This document shows, piece after piece, positions 21,805 to 31,024 of a stretch of 64,000 bases of DNA. A program made the position numbers and the translations under genes. Within the stretch, counting starts at the first letter, position 1; each line of letters begins with the position of its first letter. The DNA lies in assembly GCF_040712315.1 (NCBI RefSeq), contig NC_134023.1, forward strand, positions 18,361,442 to 18,425,441, read 5' to 3'. This DNA is from Castanea sativa. Its lineage: Eukaryota; Streptophyta; Magnoliopsida; Fagales; Fagaceae. Under the pieces are notes generated by a model, which was given only the letters and a program-made list of their open reading frames with translations, was not told where the DNA came from and searched no databases.

Positions 21805-22332
21805 TGCCTATATATGCTCGTCCATTGCCAGCATGGCTAAATAGCACTCTCTAGCGGCCAATTGATCTCCTTGTACTTGGCCCACTCCGTGCTCGGTCGG
21901 GAATTTGATGGACAAGTGGTAGGTAGAGGTTACTGCCTTCCAACCATTCAGAGTTGGTCTTCCAATAATTGCATTATATGACGATGCACAATCAACAACA
22001 AGAAAATTTACCTCCTTAGTTATCTGCTGTGGATATGTTCCAACGACCACTAGTAATATGATGGTGCCCACTGGTTGCACCTTCATTCCTCTAAATCCCA
22101 CCAATGGCGAATTCAATGGTCGAAGCTGATCTCGTCTTAGCCTCATTTGCTGGAAGGCGGGGTAATACAGAATGTCCGCAGAACTGCCATTGTTTATCAA
22201 CACCCTCCTAGTCATGTAGTCAGCAATGAGTAGGGTGATGACTATCACGTCATCGTGTGGGTGGTGAAGTCGTCCTGCGTCCTCGCCTGTGAACGTAATG
22301 GCTTGCTCGTTTACTTCCCTCGTCTTAGAAGG
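21805..22332 (-). pseudogene. Aspartic protease, catalytic Asp replaced
   Basis: The active-site strand reads RRVLINNGSSADILYYPAF, where plant gypsy relatives have D-N-G or D-T-G. The catalytic Asp is Asn here (GAC to AAC fits a G-to-A change). The flap and the IIGRPTLN motif are intact. Stops occur at the junction to RT (a TAG near 21808, Gln expected) and to gag (a TGA near 22333, Arg expected). The protein could not self-process. Confidence 0.82.
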
Positions 22333-23800
22333 TCATCCAGACAGCTGGACGTTTTGCACCACCTTCAAGTATGTCTTCCTCGACTTAGATGACTGCGCTG
22401 TCGAGTTTCCTTTGATAATTACTCTTATCTCTCCTAATGGGGGTCGTGATGACTCTTCCACCTTGGCTTTCAGTTTCTCATCTCTTTGATCTCGTCCAAG
22501 GAAGTTCCTTAGCTTTCCTTGTCTAATGAGGTTCTCTATCTGCTGCTTCAAATCAAAACACTCGTTCGTGTCATGCCCGTGGTCTCTATGAAAGTGGCAA
22601 TACTTGCTCCAATTGCGCTTGTTAGGATCTCCTTTCATCTTATCCGGCCACTTCAAGGACGGATCATCCTTGATCTGCATAAGAACCTGCTTCAGTGGCA
22701 TAGTCAGGGGTGTGTATTACTGATTCCTCGCTGAGGAACTTGCCTTCTTACCATCCTTGTCTTTTCTCTCGTCTACTCGAGCCTTCTTTGGACGAGGTCC
22801 CTGATCTGAGTACCGCTGGTGGCCACTTCCGAGCGCTCTGCTCTCTTTCTCTTCTTGGCTATGATAGCGTGCTCAGCATTCATGAAATTCTGGGCCGAAT
22901 GGACGAGTTCGGCCATAGTTTGTGGTTCCTGCTCGTAGAGCTTATGGATGAACAAGTCAGAATTGACCCCATTATGGAAGGCGGCCAACAATACCTTGTC
23001 ATCCATTTCGTCTACCGTCAAGGCTTCCCTATTAAACCGGGTAATAAAGGACCGCAAACTCTCATTTTTCCCTTGCTCTATAGTCAGCAAACTAAAAGAG
23101 GAACGCTTGTGGCGTTGTCCTCCAATGAAATTATTGACAAATAACTTACTCAACTCTTCAAACGATCCCACTGAGTTTGGGGGTATTTTGCTAAACCACA
23201 CCCGCGCTGGTCCCTTTAGTGTGGTAGGGAAAGCTCTGCACATAATCTCGTCCAAGACCCCTTGAAGGTGCATGGTCGTCTTGAAAGTAGCAATGTGATC
23301 ACACGGGTCACGATTTCCATCATACGAATCCAAGGAAGGCATTTTGAATTTCGGAGGTAGGGATGACTGTTGATGGAAGCTGTGAAATGAGAGTCCGTTC
23401 GATTAACTAAATCATCCACTGGGTTTGCCCGCCTTATGTTGTCCCTCATCTCATCCATGGCTTTTCTCATTTGGTCCATCTTTCTTTCCAAGTATGGCAC
23501 TCTTCTTGAAGCGGTACCCCTTGTCTGATTTTCGGACTCAACATCTTCTCCTCCACCTTCCTGACTCTAGGCTCGTCCTTCTGTATGCCCATCTTGGCGC
23601 TGCCTCCTAAGGTTGATCTCCCTATTCAACTCCTGATTCTGACGGGTCAGTTTTGCCATAGCGGCAGCCATGGATTGTATATGTTGAACAGAAGACGGTT
23701 GCATGACAGGCGTTAACCTGTGATCGCGAAGGGGATTACTAGAAGCATCCCTACTTTCCTGATAGCCTGGGCTGGTAGCCCTTGATCTTGTTCGAACCAT
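22333..23800 (-). pseudogene. gag of the 9.3-kb element, broken into four pieces
   Basis: The start is the ATG at 23800 (MVRTRSRATSPGYQ), about 95 bases inside the 5' LTR. The pieces are an N-terminus with a coiled-coil-like MAAAMAKLTRQNQELNREI segment ending in TAG at 23567, then RKMDQMRKAMDEMRDNIRRA. The capsid-like core follows at 22773-23342 (SYDGNRDPCDHIATF, RVWFSKIPPNSV, SFEELSKLFVNNF), then a C-terminus with YCHFHRDHGHDTNECFDLK, a CHHC-type metal-binding segment. Frame changes lie near 23350 and 22770. Confidence 0.88.
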
Positions 23801-23872
23801 TCAGCCTTTTGTCTAGGAAAGGCTAATCGTTGACAACAAAAATAGATAGTCGAATGAAAAGAGCAATGAATA

Positions 23873-23892
23873 GGTTCCCACAGACGGCGCCA
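23873..23892 (-). other. Primer-binding site of the 9.3-kb element
   Basis: The minus strand reads TGGCGCCGTCTGTGGGAACC two bases after the LTR. This is a common plant Ty3/gypsy primer-binding phrase. Confidence 0.85.
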
Positions 23893-23894
23893 AC

Positions 23895-24491
23895 TGATAA
23901 TGCAAAGAAAATCAGTAGGCTGGATGCTTCAGACTTGACATGACTGCTTGCTCCTTCGATGGCCTGGAAAAGAAAGAAAAGCGATCAAAGGTGACCGGGG
24001 TTGCTGGCCAAGAACCCTCCGATGACAAAGTTAGTTTTCTCTCTTTATTTTTAGAGTTCCAACTTTTTGGGAAATATCAAGCGTACCTTTTTATGCTCTG
24101 AATGGGTGTTTATATAGTGTCCTAGGAACAGTTATTGGGATTGTAACCTCCCTTAGATTTGAGGAGGTGCGAGGGTTCAGGGATAACTTCCACAACCGTT
24201 TAGGAGTTATATTTTCTCATACAACGGTTACTGGAAGTTATATGTATGTTGCAGAGTGGTAAAATGTACTTAGTAATTCCCAAATGTAAAGGTCTCGTCC
24301 AAGGGTTCTCTTGTGGACGAACCCCTTCAGGAAGGGGATGATAGCTTCCCTAGGACGAGTGCTACGGGTGTGTTTTCGCCTATGGACGACCACGGGTGTT
24401 AGCCTCGTCTTGGTGCTTTCTTCTAGACGACTGCTGGTGTGGATGACCATGGACGGTCTGGAGTAATTTAATTTTTCTTCATTCTTCATCA
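23895..24491 (-). repeat. 5' LTR (right)
   Basis: 597 bases, TGATAATGC to CTTCATCA on the plus strand. A minus-strand TATA (CTATATAA) lies at 24110-24117, so its promoter points away from the FHA gene. Confidence 0.94.
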
Positions 24492-24496
24492 TTTTT
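24492..24496. repeat. Right target-site duplication (TTTTT)
   Basis: Partner of 15159-15163. Followed by AATATAAAAAAAG, exactly as in copy A. Confidence 0.85.
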
Positions 24497-24831
24497 AATA
24501 TAAAAAAAGTATACATCATTATTGACACATCATAAGCACATAATTTGTGCAACACCCAAATCAAAATCAAATGAAACAAATTTCTAAAAACATTAAAAAA
24601 ACAAAGACTCCAAAAAAAATACTTCAAAAGTAAAAAAATACTTAAATCAAAGTTTATTAAAAGGAAATTCTTAAGTTTACACAATTTCACTAACTTGAAG
24701 TTGTTAAGTATCAAACTTGTGAAGAATGAATTTGTGAGTATCTGTGATGAGAAGAAAATAACTTAGAAAAAAAAGGAAATAAAGAACATACTTCAAAAAT
24801 AAATAGTAAAACATGTTTAGGTAGCTTCAAA

Positions 24832-24872
<41 letters not shown>

Positions 24873-25187
24873 TAGCAAGAAAAACCCCTTCAAAAAAGAG
24901 TCAACCCATGTGATATGTTATGTGGATCAACTTAACCCAACTTATAGTTTTGGAAGGTTGGATACAAATTGACCTGTTTTTTCTGCTGGTCCATAGATCT
25001 TTACACACACCGACACATGACCATACCCATATTGTTTCCTTTGAGTTTGGATAGATAATTTGGTCCAAATCCAATTTCTTCATACCTATAAAAGAAAATG
25101 TTAAATTACAAATTACATCTTCTAACTTTAGTTATATCCAATTTAGTCTTATAACTTTATTTTCATTATTCAGTTATCTAAATTTTA

Positions 25188-25327
25188 GGGCTGATTTGTT
25201 ATTATTGTTTAAACGACAGTTTTTAATGTTTAAACATCATTACACCTATTTTTATACATTTTTTCACCCACACGCATTTTTAAAAAATACAAACAAAGTT
25301 ACTAGAATTCTTTTACCAAACGGACCC
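25188..25327. mobile_element. Tourist-like (PIF/Harbinger) MITE, 140 bp
   Basis: Begins GGGCTGATTTG and ends CAAACGGACCC, so the ends are imperfect inverted repeats (8 of 11). TTA flanks both sides (25185-25187 and 25328-25330), while copy A has a single TTA at 12041-12043 with no insert. A GGG..TTTG end with TTA/TAA duplication is the known signature of Tourist-type MITEs. Confidence 0.9.
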
Positions 25328-25705
25328 TTAATTTCTATCAAAATTGCGTTGTTTATAACTCAAATGACGTCATTTTTAGTTCCCACTTTAGAACACTTAA
25401 CAAAAATTTTCTAAAGAAAGTGGACATGAGGATTGAATTGAATAAAAATGAAATTATAGTATCGAATTAAATTTTAAGCAAAGTTAGTGAATTTATCCCA
25501 AAAAAGAAAGTGAAATTTGTCCCAACTAAATTTAACTTTAAAATTATTAAAAAAAATTAATTAATTAATTAATTTTATGAATTTGAAACCGTTTAAAAAG
25601 AGAGGGTGGGAAAACAAGCCCGCGCGTCGCTAGAATTCAAATGGAGTGCCACAGCCTGCCCTCTATCTCACAATCATAATCACAATCACAGCCTTTTCTC
25701 AAACA

Positions 25706-26620
25706 ATGGATCCCCCACCCCTGAAGCTAGTAATCGTCCATGGCCCACGTCAAGGCGAATCCCTTGAATTCCGACCCGGATCCAGGATCCGAATCGGCCG
25801 CATCGTCCGTGGCAACAACCTCTCCATCAAAGACGCCGGCATCTCCTCTAATCACCTCTCCATCGACTCGGAGTCTTCTTCTTCTTCTTCTTCATTCGGA
25901 TCCGGGTCGGGAAAATGGACCATCCGCGACCTCGACTCCTCCAATGGCACTCTCCTAAACGGTATCGAGCTCCAACCAAACACTCCTCACGATCTCTCCG
26001 ACGGCGATTCGATCACGATCGGCGAGTTTACTTCTATCCTTGTGAATTTCAACAACGATGAGAGCCGACTCAGACGGAACCCTAGGCGCCGAGCCGCTGA
26101 GAAGGAACCGGTTGCAGAGAAACGCGGACGGAATGTTAGGGTTTTGGAGAGCGAAGAAGAAGAAGAAGAAGCAGAGGAATCAGAGAAAGAGAAACCGGTA
26201 AGGCAAATGAGTACGCGGCGGACTCGGAGTGCGAGAAATGTTCGTGGATCGGAGAATGTCGAAGCTGTAGAAAAGAAACTGGTACCGGTTCGGCAAAGGA
26301 GTACGCGGCGAACTCAGAGCGCGAAGGCTGTGGCTTTGGACTCAATGCTGGAGAATATTCCGGAGAATTCGGAAGCAGAGAATGTAGTTGTTGATGATGA
26401 TGATGATGATGATGATAAGGAGGGGTTTGATCTGGAGACGAGGACGTTTGGGGAGTGGATTGATTATTTGGAAATGCATTTGCCGAAACAGATAATCGAC
26501 GCGACTGAGGAGATGATTGAAGGTATGAAACGGAAAGCTGAGCGAGTTTGCGAGTACATGTTGGAGCAGAGGAATGTGAAGGGCAAAAGTACCGGTGGGA
26601 TAGAGCGGGAGTCGCGGTAA
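25706..26620 (+). CDS. FHA domain-containing protein, intact, 304 aa
   Basis: A single-exon gene. I start at the ATG at 25706 (MDPPPLKLVIVHG). The frame is open upstream but has no in-frame ATG there, and the pseudogene copy keeps an ATG at the same place. The FHA phosphothreonine-binding domain spans about residues 6-113: Gly31-Arg32, Ser47-Ser48-Asn49-His50, Ser79-Asn80-Gly81 and the Asn85-Gly86 turn are all present. An Arg/Lys-rich middle follows with two similar PVRQ-x-STRRT-x-SA units, then eight Asp at 230-237 and a conserved-looking helical tail (FGEWIDYLEMHLPKQIIDA). It resembles the Arabidopsis At4g14490 family from memory; function is not established. Probably nuclear, inferred from basic motifs. 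A retrotransposon ends 1.2 kb upstream. Confidence 0.93.
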   Translation: MDPPPLKLVIVHGPRQGESLEFRPGSRIRIGRIVRGNNLSIKDAGISSNHLSIDSESSSSSSSFGSGSGKWTIRDLDSSNGTLLNGIELQPNTPHDLSDGDSITIGEFTSILVNFNNDESRLRRNPRRRAAEKEPVAEKRGRNVRVLESEEEEEEAEESEKEKPVRQMSTRRTRSARNVRGSENVEAVEKKLVPVRQRSTRRTQSAKAVALDSMLENIPENSEAENVVVDDDDDDDDKEGFDLETRTFGEWIDYLEMHLPKQIIDATEEMIEGMKRKAERVCEYMLEQRNVKGKSTGGIERESR

Positions 26621-27560
26621 ATTGCGTATTGTAAATTGACTATGCAGTTTTTGTGTTGATGTTTAGAATTGTATATGATATATTTAGTTGGTGATCTAGT
26701 GCTCGGAGTCATTGGTTTCGTTAGATGAGAGTTCCAAGTCTATTGGGTAATATAGTTTAGTAGTAGAAGTTGGTCTCAATGTAGGAATTTAGGGGCTTCG
26801 ATAAGACTGCATTAGACAATCGTTGGATCAGTGAGGTGCGGCTGTGGAGGGTTTTTCTGGAACTTATGTTAGGTGCTTGCAAGGCCCTTTAGGTCCTAAC
26901 ATGACTGGCATTTGAACAGGATTCTTTGGCATTTGAACAGGAATATGGTCCTTCTATGTGAGGTATTCAATCTTCAATATGTATTCTAGAGAATCTTTTT
27001 GTGTCCTCTTAGGTTCAAAATCCAAAATTTTGGTTAAACTTCCTGATATTGGTGATTCAATATTCACAATGTAGTGTTGAACTTCTGATCTACAGAGACT
27101 GGGTGCTTGCAAATAGTTTCTTTTTTTGTACCCGGCTCTCCTACTAAAACATGACTTTTCATATTGTTTAAAGTGATATCTGTCTCTCAACTAAAACTTG
27201 ATTCTTCGTTTGATTGGTGGTATGTGTTCTCCATGCTATTTATTATTTAGATAGCCAGTTTGAAGAGGATTGCTTGGACTTTTATTGGAAATGCTTTTCT
27301 TCAGGGCCTTCAAAAATCAATTTGTACCATGTTCATACTTATAGAAATCTGTTTTACCTCCATTTTTCTTCGTAGTTCCTGGTTATATGTTATGGGTACT
27401 TGTGCTCAGAACTTTATAAATTTACAGCATACTCCATAACTTTAATTTGGTGATTTTGTTTGCCAATAAGTTAGGGTTGATTAATTAAAATTGATAGATT
27501 TGGTTAATGAAAGACTTCTATATGTAGAGTGTTTTCTTATTTTTCTCTCCCTTATAATAT
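26621..27560. other. FHA gene 3' flank, no other gene
   Basis: Probable 3' UTR and downstream region. T-rich, no convincing ORF. Confidence 0.5.
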
Positions 27561-27574
27561 TCTTCATGGTAGTA

Positions 27575-27765
27575 TTAGTCAAAGGCGAGCCAGGCTCTCG
27601 CCTAGGCACCTGGGCAAGGCAAAGGCGCCACTAAGGCGCCTTAAAGGCTATAAGGCAAGGCGTCCACCTTTAGAACCTACTGCCTTTTTGTCGCCTCACG
27701 CCTCGGGCGATACAAGGCCTTGGAGCCTTAAGGTTGCCTTTCGCCTTTAACATGTTATTGTTCCC
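27575..27765. repeat. AAGGCG/GCCTT-rich short repeat
   Basis: Dense alternation of AAGGC, GGCGCC and GCCTTAA words on both strands in an otherwise AT-rich area, with many self-complementary blocks (for example AAGGCGCC with GGCGCCTT). It looks like a small dispersed repeat. The family is not identified. Confidence 0.6.
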
Positions 27766-28554
27766 AGCCTGTGGACAGATTTAATCTCAACTTCTCACCT
27801 CTTTGCAACCCAAGTCAAACTTTCTTTTTTAATCTATCAAAACCTAAAACCATAGATATATTCCCTAGCCTTTTGCCGCTGATTAACCAAAGTAGCAAAC
27901 CTTAATTTGACAGGAACCATACATAGACTGGTTTTATATAAATCTATTCTACATCACTAGGTGATCTGTTATCCCGTTTATTATTCATTCCAGCCTTAGG
28001 AATTCTTAGCAAGATGCTGAGTAGTGAAGTAGAAGGGGGTTTGTCATTTGGTTTTCAAGTTGGGGGTGGGAGGAATTCTGTGTGTTTTTCATCTACCTTT
28101 TTGTGGACACCATCCTTTTCTGTGATGCAAATGCTTATAAATTTTTATCTATCAGGTCTGTTCGCTTATGTTTTGAAGCAATTTTGGGCTTGAGGCTAAC
28201 CTACTAATCAGCACCAAGTGAGATAGTAAACTTAGGAATCAACACCTGGAGTTGGCAACTAAATTTTCTTCTTCAGAAACTTGTCTCCATAGGAGCATAA
28301 TAACATACTTATATAGACTTGTAGGACCGAACCTTAATTCTGACATAGGAAATCCTAATCCATTGAATTACGAAAACACCCTTTACTCTAGAAAATGAAA
28401 TAAAATACTAGTAACCTAATTAACTAATAAGATTCAAAATAAAATTCAATTGGCAATAAACATATAGTTGACTTCTAAAATTAAATAAACTAAATTAAAA
28501 TAGATTTTTTTTGTGCTTCCCGCATCAAAAGGGTCTTTCTTTTGGATTTGTTAA

Positions 28555-28640
28555 ATTTATGGTTGGGAATAGTAGGAGAGTTTGCTTTTGGAATGACATG
28601 TGGATTGGCAGTGTCGCTCTCTCAAAAGAATCTAACAGTG
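28555..28640 (+). pseudogene. LINE ORF2 fragment (post-RT region)
   Basis: The plus-strand peptide FMVGNSRRVCFWNDMWIGS fits the (V)GNG-x-x-(I/V)-x-FW-x-D-x-W motif downstream of LINE-type RTs. Only about 30 codons remain, followed by a stop. Confidence 0.6.
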
Positions 28641-29443
28641 GATAATGTCAATTTTTTTTTTTGATTATTGTGAATTGTTGTTGTATATGTAAGTCTAGTG
28701 GAGATTTGGTTCATATTTCTTCCTTGCCATTAGTTGCTAGAGAGTCGTGGTATGCCTTATCTCTCTTTAGGGTTTACAAGGTTATGCCTGTGAAGGTTTT
28801 TGACATATTTCTCTGTTTGGGTTTGTTTGGATGTCATTGTAATGATCTAGATAGATTGCTTTAATGCTGTTGATGCCTGTGAAGGTTATTCATGTTTTCC
28901 TATTTCCCGCAACAGTAGGAAAATAAGAGCTCTAATGTTGTTTTGTTTTTTACGCTTAAGCTCAAATATTTATTTTTGAGATCATCATATGAGTGGATGA
29001 GTCTGGCTGCATCCAGGTTTCTTTAATAGACCCATTGAATATCTTATGTATTCTTTAGGTGAGCATTTTGTATAGATCCCATATACTTCAGCTCTTTCTT
29101 TTTTCCTAATAAAATTTTAGAATTACTTCAAAACAAAAAATGTATGTTAGGTCAATAATTGGTCAAATGGAGAAGGCTTTCTGTTTTTGGTGTGTCGCTA
29201 TTTAGAAATGGCACAAGGGGATGGTCTGTGCCATCAACTTAGAGGAGGTACTTTATATGCTCAAGCGGTTGATTTAGTAAAAATATTTAGGGCTCCATGT
29301 GATAAAACCCTTCTTACTTAATTATGGTCCTCATTGACTTGCTTATTCAACACTTCTCTGGAGAATTATATATCTTATGCATGACTAATCCTCGTCGACT
29401 TCCTAATTTGAGATATCTGTATAAACTTGTAGATTTTAGTAGG

Positions 29444-29478
<35 letters not shown>

Positions 29479-30160
29479 TGGAGTTTAGAAACAAAGTAGT
29501 TGGTATTGCTGAGACCATCATAATGCTTTGAGATGGTGAGTGTATATATATGTGTGTGTGTTTGTGTTTAACTCTTGATTCTTTACGTTGGTATATGCTG
29601 TATAGAATTATAGAATCGATGGATTGTTGATTTAATGAAATCTTATTGTAATAGTGATTATATTTATTATTTTTCTTTTGCATCCTGGTGCAGCATGGGA
29701 GTTGCAAGAGTAAATAAATAAAAAAGGAAAAGCAAAACAACACTAAGCTTTACCTCTTAGAGCTGCTTGAAACCCTGTGTCACCAACTAAGGTTACTTGG
29801 AGTCACAACCAACCTAGAGAGAAAAATATCAATTCTTTTACTATTCATCAAATTTAACACGGCTCACAATATTTCTGTAGAGCCTCTAAGTAGAGCCTTT
29901 AGGGTTACAATAAATAAGGAAATAAGTAATGTAATCAATTACATTAAATTTAGAAATAAAATTAAACCAAATAAAGTCAGTCAGCATTAATTCTGATCAC
30001 AGCCCCTTTTCTGTTGCAAAATGCTTTTGAAACTACTTGAAAAATTTTCCTTGGTAAACCAATGCAGCTATTTTATAAATCTGCTTTTGGAGAAGATATA
30101 TGCTTTGCCATATCGTGTACTTTGTTGCTCATTTTATGAGATACCTTGAATTGTCACCAA
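28641..30160. other. No gene recognised; (GA)n at 29449-29475
   Basis: AT-rich sequence with a 27-base GA microsatellite. The 122-codon minus-strand ORF across it (29375-29743) is low complexity and not supported as a gene. Confidence 0.5.
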
Positions 30161-30348
30161 AATGCTGTTTCCATCTGGTGCTCTGGAATGGTTGATCGTA
30201 TTGTATTGGTTTAAACTTGTTGCTTTATTTTGTAGGGATTTGAACTTTATTTGCTATGCTTTGGGATTGTTATTTATTTTCTGTTGTACGAGTTTGAAAT
30301 TGACTCTTACGTTTTTTCTTTTCTTGAAATGGTTATATTACCCAGCAG

Positions 30349-30463
30349 CTCATTTGCTTTCCTCCTTGAAAACCCCCAAGCTCTTAGTGCATGGGAGGTA
30401 TCATCCCGGATTACCATGTACGGAGATGGGTGGTGTCTTGTAGACTTTTATCATATTTTGTAA
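30349..30463 (+). pseudogene. Possible terminal-exon remnant of an unknown gene
   Basis: After a good splice-acceptor-like TTACCCAGCAG (ending about 30348) the frame reads SFAFLLENPQALSAWEV, then RITMYGDGWCLVDFYHIL and a stop. The composition looks more like real protein than neighbouring ORFs. I do not recognise the family and found no upstream exons. Confidence 0.3.
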
Positions 30464-30765
30464 TTGTATTATTAATTAAAAATTTCTTAGATTCATTTTT
30501 TTTAGAAGAAATTTCTTAGTTTTTTTTTTTTTTTGAGAATCTATTTCTTAGTTTCTTAATTGTACTAGTTTGTATGTATTGTATTACTAGGCCGATTTGT
30601 GTTGTACTATTATTAATTGTTATGTTATTAAGATTATTTAATTTATTGGGTTTGGAAGTTGTTAGGTTTGACAATGTTTGTAAAGGATAGCCCAGCGGCT
30701 TCAGCCCATTTCATCTTTTATTGTACTAACTAAATAATTTTATGAAATGATATATTACATTTTGC

Positions 30766-31024
30766 CCGTTTGGATACAGCTTTTATGGCTGCGTTTGCGT
30801 TTTGCTTCCCTTTTTTTTTTATAAAACCCAGCAGCAAGGTTTGACTATTCAGTCATGAACAGTGCACAAATGCACTGTTCATGGGTCTCACAGATTTCAC
30901 TTTTTAACAACTTTTTCATTAAAAATGAGTCTCACGGTACTATTCACACATTTAAAAATTATTTTGCTACAGTGTTTTCAGTTTTCAGTTTTCAGTTTCA
31001 GCAAAATAAGTTCTATCCAAACGG
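30766..31024. mobile_element. MITE with 11-bp terminal inverted repeats
   Basis: A 259-base element with perfect ends CCGTTTGGATA and TATCCAAACGG. It contains TTTTGCTACAGTG and the thrice-repeated TTTTCAG word. A target duplication is not evident, so the superfamily is not assigned. Confidence 0.75.

Larger units (their letters stand above)
15164..24491 (-). mobile_element. Complete but dead Tat-lineage Ty3/gypsy element with antisense ORF
   Basis: The element is 9,328 bases long with two LTRs of 597 bases. On the minus strand the order is 5' LTR (23895-24491), primer-binding site, gag, protease, partial RT fused to the second RNase H, integrase, a spacer with tandem repeats, an antisense coding unit and the 3' LTR (15164-15760). 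The target site is known from copy A of the host duplication. By eye the LTRs differ at about 37 of 597 positions (about 6 percent), nearly all transitions. Many premature stops, an RT deletion and a protease active-site change show it is inactive. Confidence 0.95.
24492..26160 (+). repeat. Segmental duplication copy B, right part
   Basis: Continues the alignment to copy A from 11328 to about 12868. It includes a longer T run (about 31 T at 24837-24869, against 16 in copy A) and a 140-bp MITE absent from copy A. Confidence 0.88.

Noticed and set aside
25641..25643. ATG upstream of the FHA gene
   Set aside because: It is in a different frame from the FHA ORF. The first in-frame ATG is at 25706, and the 20 codons before it have no ATG.
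29375..29743. 122-codon minus-strand ORF with a Ser-Leu run
   Set aside because: Created by a (GA)n tract and AT-rich flanks; no domain.
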